Source of the DNA: Pontederia crassipes
Taxonomy: Eukaryota; Streptophyta; Magnoliopsida; Commelinales; Pontederiaceae
Direction: 5' to 3'
Assembly: GCA_030549335.1 (NCBI GenBank)
Contig: CM060195.1
Span: 6,231,001-6,295,000, forward strand
DNA: 64,000 bases
Shown: positions 22,690 to 34,054 of the stretch, piece after piece
Numbering within the stretch: position 1 is the stretch's first letter
How the letters are laid out: each line of letters starts with the position of its first letter
Program-made: the position numbers and the translations under genes
Notes under the pieces: model-generated
What the model saw: the letters and a program-made list of their open reading frames with translations, nothing else
Told to the model about the DNA's origin: nothing
Database searches by the model: none

Positions 22690-23370
22690 TTATATCGCCA
22701 GTTTCCGACGATTGTAACCGTCAGAACGTAGGTAAATATAATATAATATTAATTCGGATTAAGATGGTCAAACCCGCTGGACGAACCGTCGAAAGTTTCG
22801 ACGGTTCTTTCGACGATTTTAGACGTAAAAATATATAATAATATATGTCACCTGAAAGATAATTATATAAATTATAAATTTCCATTTTTGATGGTCAACA
22901 TCGTCGAAATCAATTAAAGTAGAATATTTTAATTAATTAAAATCAATTAACATTCCGACGAGTCCGACTGCCGAAATATCGACGGTTCTGTGAAACATCA
23001 CGACTTTCGACGGTCGGAACCGTCGAAAAGTTAAATAATAATACTCGACCAACATTAAAATATTTTGACGGCTAATACCGCTGGAAGTTTAGACGGATAG
23101 GTGAACCGTCGAAACTTTCGATGATCTGAACCGTCGAAAAACTAGCTTGGAAATTGATCAGCCGATTTTAACATCATCGACGGTTACGATCATCGAAAGT
23201 TTCGACGGAAAATTTTGACGAATTCGGAACCATCGAAAGTTTAGACGACTAGAACCAACCAAAACTTTCCGTCGATATTTTCGACAGTTTTTTCGATCCG
23301 CCAAAAAATTCGTCGGTATTTCAGACGGATTTCTGCCCGTCGAAAACTAACCGTCGAAAATCGGACTTTT
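22690..23370. repeat. CACTA copy 2 right subterminal repeats
   Basis: Dense GACGGTT / AACCGTCGAAA / GTTTCGACGG motifs in both orientations run up to the 23380 terminus. Confidence 0.78.
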
Positions 23371-23383
23371 TCTTGTAGTGTCT

Positions 23384-24939
23384 AGTCTCGCTTTCTAATT
23401 AATGATTACTTATGTTCATTCTTGTTAAGATCTTTTTTTTTTTTTTGTTATAGGATATACTTTGGTAAAAGGCAACAAGCTCGAGGGATTACTTTTTTGG
23501 CATCACAAAGAAGCTCGTGAGATCTATATATGACATTCATAATGGAGTATTGTGGCTTTATGTGATTGGTTGTTATTGGAAAATCCTTGTATTTAAGTTT
23601 GGGAAAACATTGTCAAAACTTTTCTTCAATTACCATGGAACATTTATTTTGTTAAGAATCTGCAGGTGAGGCTAGACTCCGATTAACAGAGAAGTTCATA
23701 GTGGCTAATAAAAATGCAAAGCTAAAAATATCAACTGACTGATTATGAATAAGTCATAGTATGTTTCTTTACTTTTCATCTCCATCCCCGAAGATGGGAA
23801 TTGTATGATGACAGACGGTGAATCCTTTAATACTTCAAACACGCATCTCCTTTGATGATGAACACGATATAATTATAAGGCTAGTGCCTTGGGCTTCCGT
23901 AAGGCTAACTTTAACTTTTGAAAATCTGAAGTCTAGAAAGTATCCTATAACTAATATTACTTCGTCTTTCTTAATCCATGTATAGCTCCATAGTCCTGGT
24001 CCAAACAACTATATAATATCATAGTTTCCCATTGGCATGACATAAAACTTTCATAATATTACCAATTCCATTGTGCAGATTCCTCAAATGACAAGGCATT
24101 TCATGTCCCCTTGCTCCCAGTATTGTTTTTTTTTCTTCCTTTTATTTTTTTACTTGCTCTTACTGGACTCAGTAGGCAAATATTTCTTAGAGACGTCCAA
24201 AATCTCCAAGCTGCGTATAAATATTTTTAGTTGACTCATATTCACCTGTACGTTCATAATTAATAAGACGACTGGGAATTATCTATAGTCAGCTGAAACT
24301 AGGTTAAAAAACATAAGCACTAATGTAAAATGAAACTTGCCATTTCTCCTCATTGCTGTGACTCTGAGATCAAACAAATTTATATAAGAAATTAATGTTC
24401 TTTATTGCAAATGTCATATGCTGGCAATTGTTGTTAGCAACAATTTATATTAAACAAAACTAATCACACAAATAAAAAAAATTGTATTACGATTTCTGCA
24501 CAAGTTAAACAAATGGGAAAAAATTATATAAACTATACATTCATGTTAACTGATTTACAGATCTTAAATTATACATCCATATGAACTATTTAAATTTGGG
24601 CGCTCGTTGTCGATGAGGACCTATAAATTTTTTGGATGCCACCGACATGATACACTACAAGGACAGGCGCAGTCGAAGGCGAAGTTGTTCTCCACGGAGG
24701 GAGATAAATAAGAAAAACTAGAACACAAGAAACTGAGAGAGATCAAAAGAGAGAAATGGACAAAAACAAAGGTTAGGGAGAGAAACAATGAACAGTGAGG
24801 CCGGAAATGGGAAAGGACAATAAAAAAATGGGGGAGACCGATCGATAGAGAAATAAAATAAAACTGCAGGCTGTCGTATGATGGACAAGGGTGTGATCGG
24901 ATCTGGAGGAAATAGATGAGAGAAATTAGACTGAAGCGA
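23384..24939. other. Interior of the inverted-repeat element, right of CACTA copy 2
   Basis: No gene recognised. AT-rich, with a purine-rich part from 24700 on that leads into the right inverted-repeat arm. Confidence 0.4.
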
Positions 24940-25110
24940 TGGGATCTAAGAAATGCGGTGGGAGAAAGAAGACACCTGCTACAAGCCGGAGATTGTTGGG
25001 CGAGCGGTGAGGCCAGGAGGCCTGTGAATGCTTACGTCGAAGATCGTTCAAGAGAAATCAGGACGAAAAAAATAAAGAGAGGGAGAAAAAAGGAGAGGGA
25101 ACAAAAAGTC
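24940..25110 (+). repeat. Inner part of the right inverted-repeat arm
   Basis: It contains GGTGGGAGAAAGAAGACACC, TGCTACAAGC, GTTGGGCGAGCG and GAGGCC. These match the reverse complement of about 16740-16870. It occurs once only, and the tandem array follows. Confidence 0.55.
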
Positions 25111-26112
25111 GAAGGGGAATAGGGGAGAAATGAGGAGAGGGAGGAAAAAAAAAAGAGGGAAAGTGATAAAGAGGAAAGTAAATCTTTTTGGGAGTGATTG
25201 GTGAATCGAAAAAAAAAAATGAATTGAACACTTTTTACTTTTTGAAAAGTGATGATCCGATGTATAAGATCTTGTGGTACCAGCATGCTGCTTGATCTTT
25301 TGGGTAGCATACTTAACCCCTCTCTCTCTATATATATATAGAAGGGGAATAGGGAGAAATGAGGAGAGGGAGAAAAAAAGGAGGGAAGGTGATAAAGAGG
25401 AAAGTAAATTTTTTGGGGCGTGATTGCTGAACCGAAAAAAAATCAATTGAACACTTCTTACTTTTTGGTTCAACCCGCGCTTCGATCTCAATCGCTAATT
25501 CATCAAAGTGATGATCCGATGTATAAGATCTTGTAGTACCAGCATGCTACTACTGTTCTTTTTGGTAGCAGGATACTTAACCCCTCTCTCTCTCTATATA
25601 TATATATAGAAGGGGAATAGGGAGAAATGAGGAGAGGGAGAAAAAAAAGGAGGAAAAGTGATAAAGAGGAAAGTAAATTTTTTGGGGCGTGATTGCTGAA
25701 CCGAAAAAAATCAATTGAACACTTCTTACTTTTTGGTTCAACCCGCGCTTCGATCTCAACCACTAATTCATCAAAGTGATGATCCGATGTACAAGATTTT
25801 GTGGTAACAGCATGCTACTACTGATCTTTTTGGTAGCAGGATACTTAACCTCTCTCTCTCTATATATATATAGAAGGGGAATAGAGGACAAATAAGGAGA
25901 GGGAGAAAAAAAAAAGGAGAGAAAGTGATAAAGAGGGAAGTAATTTTTTTGGGGCGTGATTGTTGAACCGAAAAAAATCAATTGAACACTTCTTACTTTT
26001 TGGTTCAACCCGTGCTTCGATCTCAACCGCTAATTCATCAAAGTGACGATCCGATGTATAAGATCTTGTGGTACCAGCATGCTACTTGATCTTTTCGGTA
26101 GCAGGATACTTA

Positions 26113-26178
<66 letters not shown>

Positions 26179-26418
26179 GGAATAGGGGAGAAATGAGGAG
26201 AGGGAGAAAAAAAAGGAGGGAAAGTGATAAAGAGGAAAGTAATTTTTTTGGGGCGTGATTGCTGAATCGAAAAAAAATCAATTGAACACTTCTTACTTTT
26301 TTGTTCAACCTGCGCTTCAATATCAACCGTTAATTCATCAAAGTGATGATCCGATGTATAAGATCTTGTGGTAACAGCATGCTACTACCGATCTTTTCGG
26401 TAGCAGGATACTTAACCC

Positions 26419-26482
<64 letters not shown>

Positions 26483-26745
26483 GAAGGGGAACAGGGGAGA
26501 AATGAGGAGAGGGAGAAAAAACGGAGGGAAAGTGATAAAGAGAAAAGTAATTTTTTTGGGGCGTGATTGCTGAACCGAAAAAAAATCAATTGAACACTTC
26601 TTACTTTTTGGTTCAACCCGCGCTTCGATCTCAACCGCTAATTCATCAAAGTGATGATCCGATGTATAAGATCTTGTGGTAACAGCATGCTACTACTGAT
26701 CTCGGTAGGAGGATACTTAACCTCTCTCTATATATATATATACAC
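25105..26745 (+). repeat. Tandem array of six ~230-310-bp units
   Basis: Units start at about 25111, 25341, 25609, 25873, 26175 and 26483 with the purine-rich GAAGGGGAATAGGG. They continue through AAAGTGATAAAGAGG, TTTTTTGGGGCGTGATTGCTGAA, GGTTCAACCCGCGCTTCGATC, CATCAAAGTGATGATCCGATG and GGTAACAGCATGCTACTAC. They end AGGATACTTAACC followed by (CT)n(TA)n. Unit length varies mainly with the microsatellite at each junction. The units equal the outer part of the inverted copy at 16453-16700. Long reverse-strand frames across the array are repeated low-complexity translations, not genes. Confidence 0.85.
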
Positions 26746-27040
26746 ACCTATTTATATTAGAAAAATATAACTCGTACCAACTTAATCAATTAAAACTCAA
26801 TATTACACAATCATATAAGGAATAGGATCTTATTCAAATAAAGTGAAGGCATCAAATTTTTTGCACTTTCGTACGCGTAAACAAATTAATTTTTTGGATT
26901 AGCCAACACTAGAAATGGTACTAATCTTTCATCTTTATTTTTTATTATTTCTAAAATAAAAGTTCGTGCATACATGTATGGGTCTCATTGCTTCTTTTTG
27001 GTGAAAAAGGCCCGGCAGATTTCTAATCAGAGCCCATATC
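26746..27040. other. Spacer between the array and a MITE
   Basis: Nothing recognisable. 27034-27040 (CCATATC) is the left duplication of the MITE. Confidence 0.45.
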
Positions 27041-27408
27041 TAGGGGTGTTCACGGGTCGAGTCTAATCCGATTCGACCAAATTTGGTCGGGTTGGATCGG
27101 GTCATGTCACTTTTGAGAGCCAAACTCGACCCAATTCGGGTGGAATTGGATGGTCGGATATCCCGACCACCCAATTTTATTTTTTTTCTTATTATTTTAT
27201 ATTTATTTTAATATAAAAAATACTATTTAATATCTATTTTAAGGTATAAAATAAGTTTTCTAAATATTTAAATATTATTTCTGCATTTAAATAGTTTATT
27301 TCAATTTTTTAAAGTAAATATAGACTTAAGTTTAAATAAAAAAAGAAATAATAAAATATAAAAAATCGGGTCAGGTCGGATCGTTGGTTTCACCAGTGAA
27401 CACCCCTA
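27041..27408. mobile_element. hAT-like MITE (368 bp)
   Basis: It has the terminal inverted repeat TAGGGGTGTTCAC / GTGAACACCCCTA and a direct duplication CCATATC on both sides (27034-27040, 27409-27415), possibly 8 bp with one mismatch. The interior has GGGTCGG/TCGGGTTGG-rich ends and an AT-rich middle, with no coding. The AGGGGTGTTCA terminus and 7-8-bp duplication fit plant hAT-type MITEs. Confidence 0.82.
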
Positions 27409-27477
27409 CCATATCACATATTGTAGTTAGTATTCTAAGATGGCAAACATGATAATTTAAAGATATCCCTTATGGAT

Positions 27478-27623
27478 ACTCCTAAAATTTTAATGTCAGA
27501 CATTTTAGAATAATTCTATATTTCGTCTTTGACTAAAAATATTTTTTATGATATAAAAAATATTATTTAAGATATATAGAGGTAAAATGGTCTACAAAAG
27601 GGTGACATTAAAATTTTAGGAGT
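27478..27623. mobile_element. Short MITE with a perfect 21-bp TIR
   Basis: 27478-27498 and 27603-27623 are perfect inverted repeats of ACTCCTAAAATTTTAATGTC(A). Weaker inverted similarity (CCCTT..) extends about 12 bases outward on each side. Length is about 146 bp for the perfect core. The superfamily cannot be assigned because the target duplication is unclear. Confidence 0.7.
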
Positions 27624-27830
27624 GGCAATAAAGGGATTCAATTTAAATCTATTTTGATGGTTTCAAATTTTAATGATAATATCTATCTTTGCTAGCAACC
27701 GAAGTATATAGACAGTATCAACATTATCGTAGTTAATATTGGAAGTGAGTTTTTAAAATTATTAACATTATTTTACTTGTAATTGTTCCTCAATATTATT
27801 TAGTTTGTGATTAAGGATGGTGTGGACCTG

Positions 27831-28000
27831 TTAAGAATATAAAATCATTAATGTTGCTCTTCCTAACGGCTTAAGTTTTTCTTTCATTTGTTATCCACGT
27901 GGTGGGCATGAGCTAGACCAAAGTTGTCAGCAGCCCACACGTGAGAAGTGTTAAGAATATAAAATCATTGATGTTGCTCTTCCTAACGACTTATGCTTTT
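27831..28000 (+). repeat. 50-bp direct repeat, 120 bp apart
   Basis: 27831-27880 and 27951-28000 share TTAAGAATATAAAATCATT, ATGTTGCTCTTCCTAACG and CTTA..TTTT with few differences. The 70 bp between them contains two CACGTG-like cores (TCCACGTGG, CACACGTGAG). Confidence 0.7.
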
Positions 28001-28879
28001 AAAAAAATTAGTCAGCACATCAAATTTAACAGACCCAACATATATGTCGACTATTGTCGATTTCATAATCGATGGTAGCCTTGGATAATATAGTTTTTAG
28101 GATGAAATCACACAGATCGGTCCATGCTTTCTAGAGCATCAGCTCTTTGCTAATTTTCACTCTAAAACATATTTCATTGATATTCCATGATCTTTGTGAA
28201 TCCTAGACAAGTCAATACACGACCAACGTGGAAGGACAGGTCAGAATCACCACAACTTGGATGCCACCCATCCTTTGTTGCGATAGACCTCACATTGATC
28301 TTGCAGAGCTCTTAGTACTCATAAGCTTCATTTTTGCGCGTTAGCAAGTATATTGATCCTTGACTTAGATGTGGAGATCGCTTTTAAGATAATTTGATAC
28401 AAAGTTTTTGTTGCATTAGGTGATGACTTTCTTACTTGTTCTCCTTGTTTTCTCCATTGCAACATCGAACTTTAATGTCACTAGTTTTTTTTCTCCTTTT
28501 TATTGTGTCATTCCTCTTGTTCTATTTTTTTTGTGCATGATAATTGGCGAGCCACCATTTTAACATGATTGATTTGTTATCCTTGTTTAGAATTGCATTC
28601 AAACAAATAATTAATATTGACTATCACAACATTATTTAGGTTCTCTGTGGCCAAACCTCCATTATGTCTAATCTATTACATGATTTGGCATGAGGACCTA
28701 GTCGATATGTGACAATTTGGTATGTATATTTTGTGAATAATTACAAATTTTATACAAGAAGTTGGTCACATTGTAAGAAAATAACTAACTATAGTGTATG
28801 CGTCAAAGGATCTACTGATGGAGAAAATAAATGTAAATATTATGGTATTCTTAAACATATCATTGAGTAAGAATGCCCT

Positions 28880-29340
28880 TGACGTAATAGAGTTACCTTT
28901 TTCGAATGCACTTAGTTTGATCCAAAGAAAAAAAAGGAATAAGAATTTATAAAGACTTCAAAATCGTTGAAGTATGATGTAGTAGATGTTATGAACGATT
29001 TGGTCCATTTATCATTTCATCTTCCTCGAGGCAAGTCTATTATGTCATTTATCCTGAGAAGACAAAAGACAAAGCTCAATGGTGAGTTGTTATTAAAAAG
29101 AAAGCAAGAAATCAGATTGAGATTGAAGATTTGTTAGACGTTGCATATCAAGATGATTCACTTACATTGGCGGGGCCAATTGTATATATGGAGCTGATTG
29201 TAGATTTATGGAATGAAGAATATTTATTTGATGACTTTGATAATGTTGACATAAATGATGAAGAAGCTGAAGATGGTAGCATCGATAAAGATGATTATGA
29301 AAGTACATATTCTTTGACTTTCGATATGTTTGAACATATA
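28880..29340 (+). pseudogene. CACTA DUF4216-type remnant, copy 3
   Basis: Recognisable pieces are KDFKIVEV, YYVIYPEKTKDKAQW and VAYQDDSLT..GPIVY.EL, plus an acidic tail (29131-29330), with several frame breaks. It is more diverged from copies 1 and 2 than they are from each other. Confidence 0.68.
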
Positions 29341-29629
29341 ATTTATGATTTTCAAAATATTTTTAAACATAGTCTACGATGCATCCTCATGTTTCATCGG
29401 ACCAACAATTTCTTGTCGAGAGTGAATCACCTCCGTGTTTTTCATATTGATCACAAATTTAGAGTTTCAAATAAAAAATTTAGTACTATTTTTTTTTCTT
29501 TTTCAAAAGCGCCTCTGAATATTAGGAATTAGTTCTCAGGTTATATGTATGATTTAATTCCTGAAGATTGATGCAATACAAGATATAGCCCAATTTTAGG
29601 TTAATGTGATGCAATTATTATATTGGTGT

Positions 29630-30653
29630 TATAACGACCCTGATTTTTTAGGATTTAATAAATGGATATTTTATTATATTATTTTGAAAAATATTGTTAT
29701 TAATATTACTACATTTAATAATTCCGAAAATAAAATAAAATTGAGAGGAGTTTGATTAGGGATAGGATTATTCGATTAATTTCGTAAATTATCTAATCAA
29801 ATATTAGAATAAATAGGGAGTGGTTAAAGGGATAAATTAGAGGATTTAATTTGAATGAGATTAGATAATATGGTTAGAGAATGATTAAAAATCTATAAAC
29901 ACTATAAATAAGAATAGGGGGTACGAACGTTTTGGCTTCGTCTTCGTTATTTTCGGCTTCGTCTTCGGCGACGTCAGAGAACAAGGCGCGCAGATACGTA
30001 GGGGGGATTCCGTTTTCTATTGTGTCGTAATATTTTACGGTGCAATCTAGTTTGGAATTAGAATTATTACGGCCGCAATATTTGTTTGCTATTGCATCGT
30101 AAGGTTTTACAACGCAATTTAATTTTAAATTAGAAGTATTACGGTCGAAAATTTGTTTGGCCGTAATTTTCTGTTCCGGCCGTCAAGAGAGAGAAGAGTA
30201 GAGTTTTACGGCCGAGAAAAGGGTGGAGAGAGAATTATAAAAATAAGAAAAGGATGAAGTTTACGGCCGTAAAGGAATAGGGGGTAAAATTTGGAGAGAG
30301 AATTAAAAAAAAAGAAAAGGATGAAATTTACGGTCGTAATGGAATAGGGGGTAAAAATTTGGAGAGAGAATTAGAAAAAAAAAAGAAAAGGATGAAGTTT
30401 ACGGCCGTAATGGAATAGGGGATAAATCTGGAGAGAGAAAGATGTAGAAAAAAAAGAAGAGAATTTACGGCCGTCAAATCAGAGAGAGAGAGATTTATAA
30501 AAAAGGGGAATTGATGTTACGACCGTAATGAACAGGGAGGAAGATTTGGAGAGAGAAAATTAGGAAAAAGTGGGAAAAGTAAATTAATTTGTTAACCTTC
30601 ACGCAGAAAATAAAATTCAGGAGAGGAAATTTCTTTCTCCAACCTCTCGGCCA

Positions 30654-30689
<36 letters not shown>

Positions 30690-31917
30690 ATAGTGCAGAG
30701 AGTACACTACCGAGAGTTATTATTTATTTTTGAGTAAATTTTAATTACTGATTATTATTGTTGTTATTAATTAATTTGATGTATTAATTATATTGTTGGT
30801 GATTGATCTGTTTATATTATGATGAACTTTGATTTTGATTGTATTGTTGACCTACTTAGTTTTGAGTTCAGAATTTATCTAATCAAATTGATAATTTATC
30901 AAAAGATAGACATTTTAGGTAAATAAGATAAAAGTCGAAAGTTACTGGGCCCATGTTCACTGATTGCCACTAAGCCGGGACCAATTGAATTGAATTGAAT
31001 TGAATGTGGTAGATAGTGTAAAAGCTATGGCTATCTTGTGTATGGCCACTCGTCCCCCACCATACACGAACCCATTGAATCGTATCGGGCTTGTCGTGGC
31101 ACTGACCCCCACTGGCCTGCATGAAAGTGGCATGGTATCCCTTAATTGACTGAGCGCTCCTCATTGAATTGGATAACTCTGAACATTGAAAATCGAATCG
31201 AATTGAATTGAATTGAAATTGGAATTGAAGTGAATGGAATTAAATCATGGTCATTTGGATATATTGGCATGGAGTTGGCAATTATTATTGCCCTATTGGA
31301 TTGAATTGTTATTGGCCAATGACCATTGATTATTGAATTGGAAATTGTTAATTGAATATTGATCTATTAATCAGGCAATTGATAAGTATTAATTGGAACA
31401 ACTGTTATTGATTTACATTGGTCTGTTGACCATAGCCTGATATATTGTTTATATTGATAAATTGTTAATTGATTATTGTATTGACTGCTCAATCGACTCA
31501 TTATTGATTTTATCTTATTTTCGATTGAGCATATTGATTGTCTTTTAGACCCTACGTACTGAGTATTTTTATACTCATGGATATTTCCCTGTACCTGGAT
31601 CCGTGCAGGTGAGAGAGCTATAGATGATGGTCCTACAGGTGGCTACGCTCAGTGACAGACAGATGTTGCACATGGCATTAGATCTAGTTATTTAGTTTTA
31701 TTATTTCCGCACTTATTAGAATTGTAAACTCATGGATGTTTTAGCATTTCTATTATTATAGACTATTAGTTATTATTTTTGAAAAGTCTTCCGCATTTAT
31801 GTTTTATATTCTGCACTTTATAGATTTTATTCTGCAAAAATATTTTATAGAAAATTGAGTAGCGCCTCTGGGACGACTCTGGGCACGTGAAAGTCACGTG
31901 GGTCTCGGGGCGTTACA
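29630..31917 (+). mobile_element. Solo LTR (2288 bp) inside CACTA copy 3
   Basis: It starts TATAACGACCC and ends GGGGCGTTACA, inverted termini equivalent to TGTAACG..CGTTACA with the first G changed to A. It is flanked by the perfect 5-bp duplication GGTGT (29625-29629, 31918-31922). A TATA box (TATAAATA) lies at 29903-29910. It carries no protein-coding domain. Comparison with the uninterrupted CACTA copy 1 supports the junctions. Confidence 0.88.
30195..30560 (+). repeat. Tandem ~60-bp repeats with ACGGCCGTAA palindromes in the solo LTR
   Basis: About six imperfect units of the form TTTACGGCCGTAA.GGAATAGGGG.TAAA.TTTGGAGAGAGAA.T..AAAAAAGAAAAGGATGAAG are present. Each unit carries the palindrome TTACGGCCGTAA or a one-base variant. 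Confidence 0.75.
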
Positions 31918-31949
31918 GGTGTTGTTTGACAATTAAACTTATTATGCAA

Positions 31950-33550
31950 GCAATTTTCCTATGTAGATGTTTCACATCGATAAAGGCAAAGGTAAGGAAA
32001 AACAAAATGTCCCTCCTTCTAGAGAAGGAGAAGGAGACGTGCTATCTAGATCATATTGTTGAGAGACAACTTATACCGGGTGCTCCTTCTTTCAACGATG
32101 ATTCAATAGAGGCCACTCCATCACTTGGTATTGCTGATATGGAGAGGATTTCTCGAAGTTGCCATTGATGCTTGTACTAAAATAATTAGGTAGATATATG
32201 ATCAATTATGTTCTTACATGGAGAGAAATTTTGCATGCTACAAAACATATGTCGTTTAGATAATTTTAAGTTTGTATCCTCATAGTATTTTTTGTGAATA
32301 TTTGTTGTCAATTTTTCAGAGAAGACCATTAGATGCGCCAGTAAGAAGAGTAGATCAAATAATCTGGAGTCCGATTAAAAGAGGGAGAGGGAGGCCAAGG
32401 CGGACACTTGGCGAACTAATAGAGCAAGATCTATTGGTGAATAATATACCGAAAGGTTTGGTTACTAATAGAGCGGAATGGCGTCGTATGATCCATGTAG
32501 CCGACCCCACCTAGTGGGATAAGGCTTTGTTGTTGTTGTATTTGTTGTCAATTTTGAATTATTATGATATTAATATTATATCTTTCTTTGAAGGATGACG
32601 TGTGGTGGGATGCTGAGCACATAAAATAAATGTGGAAAGTGTTTAATTCTAGGTATTCAAAATGATTGTCTTCGATATTGTCATATGCAAACGTCACTAC
32701 TGGATTAGTGAAACTCTATGGGCCAAGTTGTTAGCAAAGTGGTCCACTGAGGAGTACATATCAAAGTGCGAAAAAGTTAAGATAAATCCAAAATCCGACC
32801 AAGAAGTTTGCCTCCATGTGGACGATTGTATATCTACATCCACAATATCAAAAAGAATGGTAAAGCAATGCACTAATATCTTTATAATTTTATTTACTTA
32901 TCTTTAAAAAGAATGAAACTCGGAATGAAACTTTGGTTTTAATTGCAAGAAAAAGAGACGAGTAAATCACTCACTGAAGATGAGTTTTTTCTCAAAATCT
33001 GTTAAAAGAAAAATAAAGAATGGGCTTCGACGCTTACTTACATACATGAATATAGATTCAAAATAGTTAAGAAGATCATGATTTTTTTATTAATAGTCAC
33101 TTCATAAATTTCATGAGGGTTTTAAGGCAAAAGAATCGTAATATATTATGCATGCCATGCATAAGAGAGCGACACTGATGACATCTCAACAACTTTGGAC
33201 AGATGATGTCTCGACAACTTTGAACGGATCATGTCGACATGAAGAAGGATCGCATCTACCATCACATATCATCTATCATACACATATTAGATATGGTCAT
33301 AAATCGACATCCGATTATCCATGACAGAATGTACGACTTTTGGAAAAAAAGAGATGGTATGTGGGAAAAATGATTGATGGAAGTACGGCAAGAAATCTGA
33401 CAAGAAATGCAATAAGAGACTTGAGACGAAGTACGACAATAATTTGAGCAACAACAACGACAGATACTGGAATCTAAACAAAAACAAATGAAGATCATGA
33501 AGCGACAAATCATGTGTGGCCAACAAGACAATGATGACGACGATGACTAG
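31950..33550 (+). pseudogene. CACTA Transposase_24-like remnant, copy 3
   Basis: The parts are collinear with copy 1: the KGKGKEKQNVPPS-like N-terminus at 31980-32170, VWWDAEH at about 32595, W.KLLAKWSTEEYISKCEK at 32700-32790, and a Gln/Glu/Arg coiled-coil end at 33340-33550 finishing in an Asp run. There are multiple stops and shifts. It is split by the RTE fragment at 32316-32539. Confidence 0.65.
32316..32539 (+). mobile_element. 5'-truncated RTE-type LINE, 3' end of ORF plus tail
   Basis: It is flanked by a perfect 16-bp duplication, ATTTGTTGTCAATTTT (32300-32315, 32540-32555). The open frame ending at 32514 encodes the C-terminus of an RTE reverse-transcriptase protein (RRPLDAPVRRVDQ, RGRGRPRRTLGELI, AEWRRMIHVADPT, stop). 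It is followed by GTAGCCGACCCCACCTAGTG, GGATAAGGC and TTG repeats. Stop codon and tail overlap. Confidence 0.85.
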
Positions 33551-34054
33551 ATTACGTAAAATATTTTAATTTAGAAAATTGTCATGAAATATTTCAAAAT
33601 TAATTTATTTCATTTATTCATTTTATTTAAAATTATAATTTATAAAAACTAAATTTTGACATTTTTTTGCTTTTTCCATTTTTTTTTAATTTATTCAACT
33701 TAGCGACAAATCCGTGGGAAGTTTTGATCGATAACACCTGTTAGAAGTTTTGACAGATGCTTCTCCTTTGAAAGTCCGATGGATTTTCCCCATCGAAAGT
33801 TTTGATGAATCTTTGTGTGTTGGAAATTTTGACAGAAATGACCTGTCAGAAGTTCCAAAGGTTTGTTTAGCGACAGATAAGGCTCTCACAACTTCCAACG
33901 GATTTATGTCGCTAGTCGAAAAATACTTTGCGATGAGTGTTTTTCAAATGGTGCTTTCCCATCAGAAAGTTGATTTTTTGATGGATCTCGTAAGTTTTCC
34001 GACTGATCTTTTAGGATTTCCGATGGACTAAGAAATTTGATTTTTTTTATAGTG

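Larger units (their letters stand above)
17289..23380 (-). mobile_element. Complete CACTA (En/Spm-type) element, copy 2
   Basis: It begins CACTACAAGAAAA (17289) and ends TTTTTCTTGTAGTG (23380). Both sides carry the 3-bp duplication TCT (17286-17288 and 23381-23383). Length is 6092 bp. Genes run on the minus strand: GC-rich leader, DUF4218 fragment, DUF4216 region, then a Transposase_24-like gene. The TNP2 catalytic domain (Transposase_21) is missing between the leader and DUF4218, so this is an internally deleted, non-autonomous copy. Subterminal ACCGTCGA-type repeats occupy roughly the first 470 bp and the last 690 bp. Confidence 0.92.
28600..34054 (+). mobile_element. Decayed CACTA copy 3 with nested insertions
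   Basis: It is collinear with copy 1 from about 28640 (AGGTTCTCTGTGGCC..GGCATGAGGACC) through the DUF4216 and Transposase_24-like regions. It ends TTTTTTTTATAGTG at 34054 after degenerate subterminal repeats (33700-34030). The left terminus was not found, so the start is approximate. It was later interrupted by a 2.3-kb solo LTR and a 224-bp RTE LINE tail. Confidence 0.72.

Noticed and set aside
22247-22717. 156-codon plus-strand frame in CACTA copy 2
   Set aside because: It crosses the GC-rich leader on the strand opposite to the element's genes, is Arg/Gly/Ala-rich without a domain, and overlaps another long frame. Composition explains it.
25048-26634. Several minus-strand frames of about 60-150 codons in the tandem array
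   Set aside because: The same Ser/Leu/Phe-rich translation recurs in each repeat unit and runs into (CT)n/(TA)n. These are repeat artefacts.
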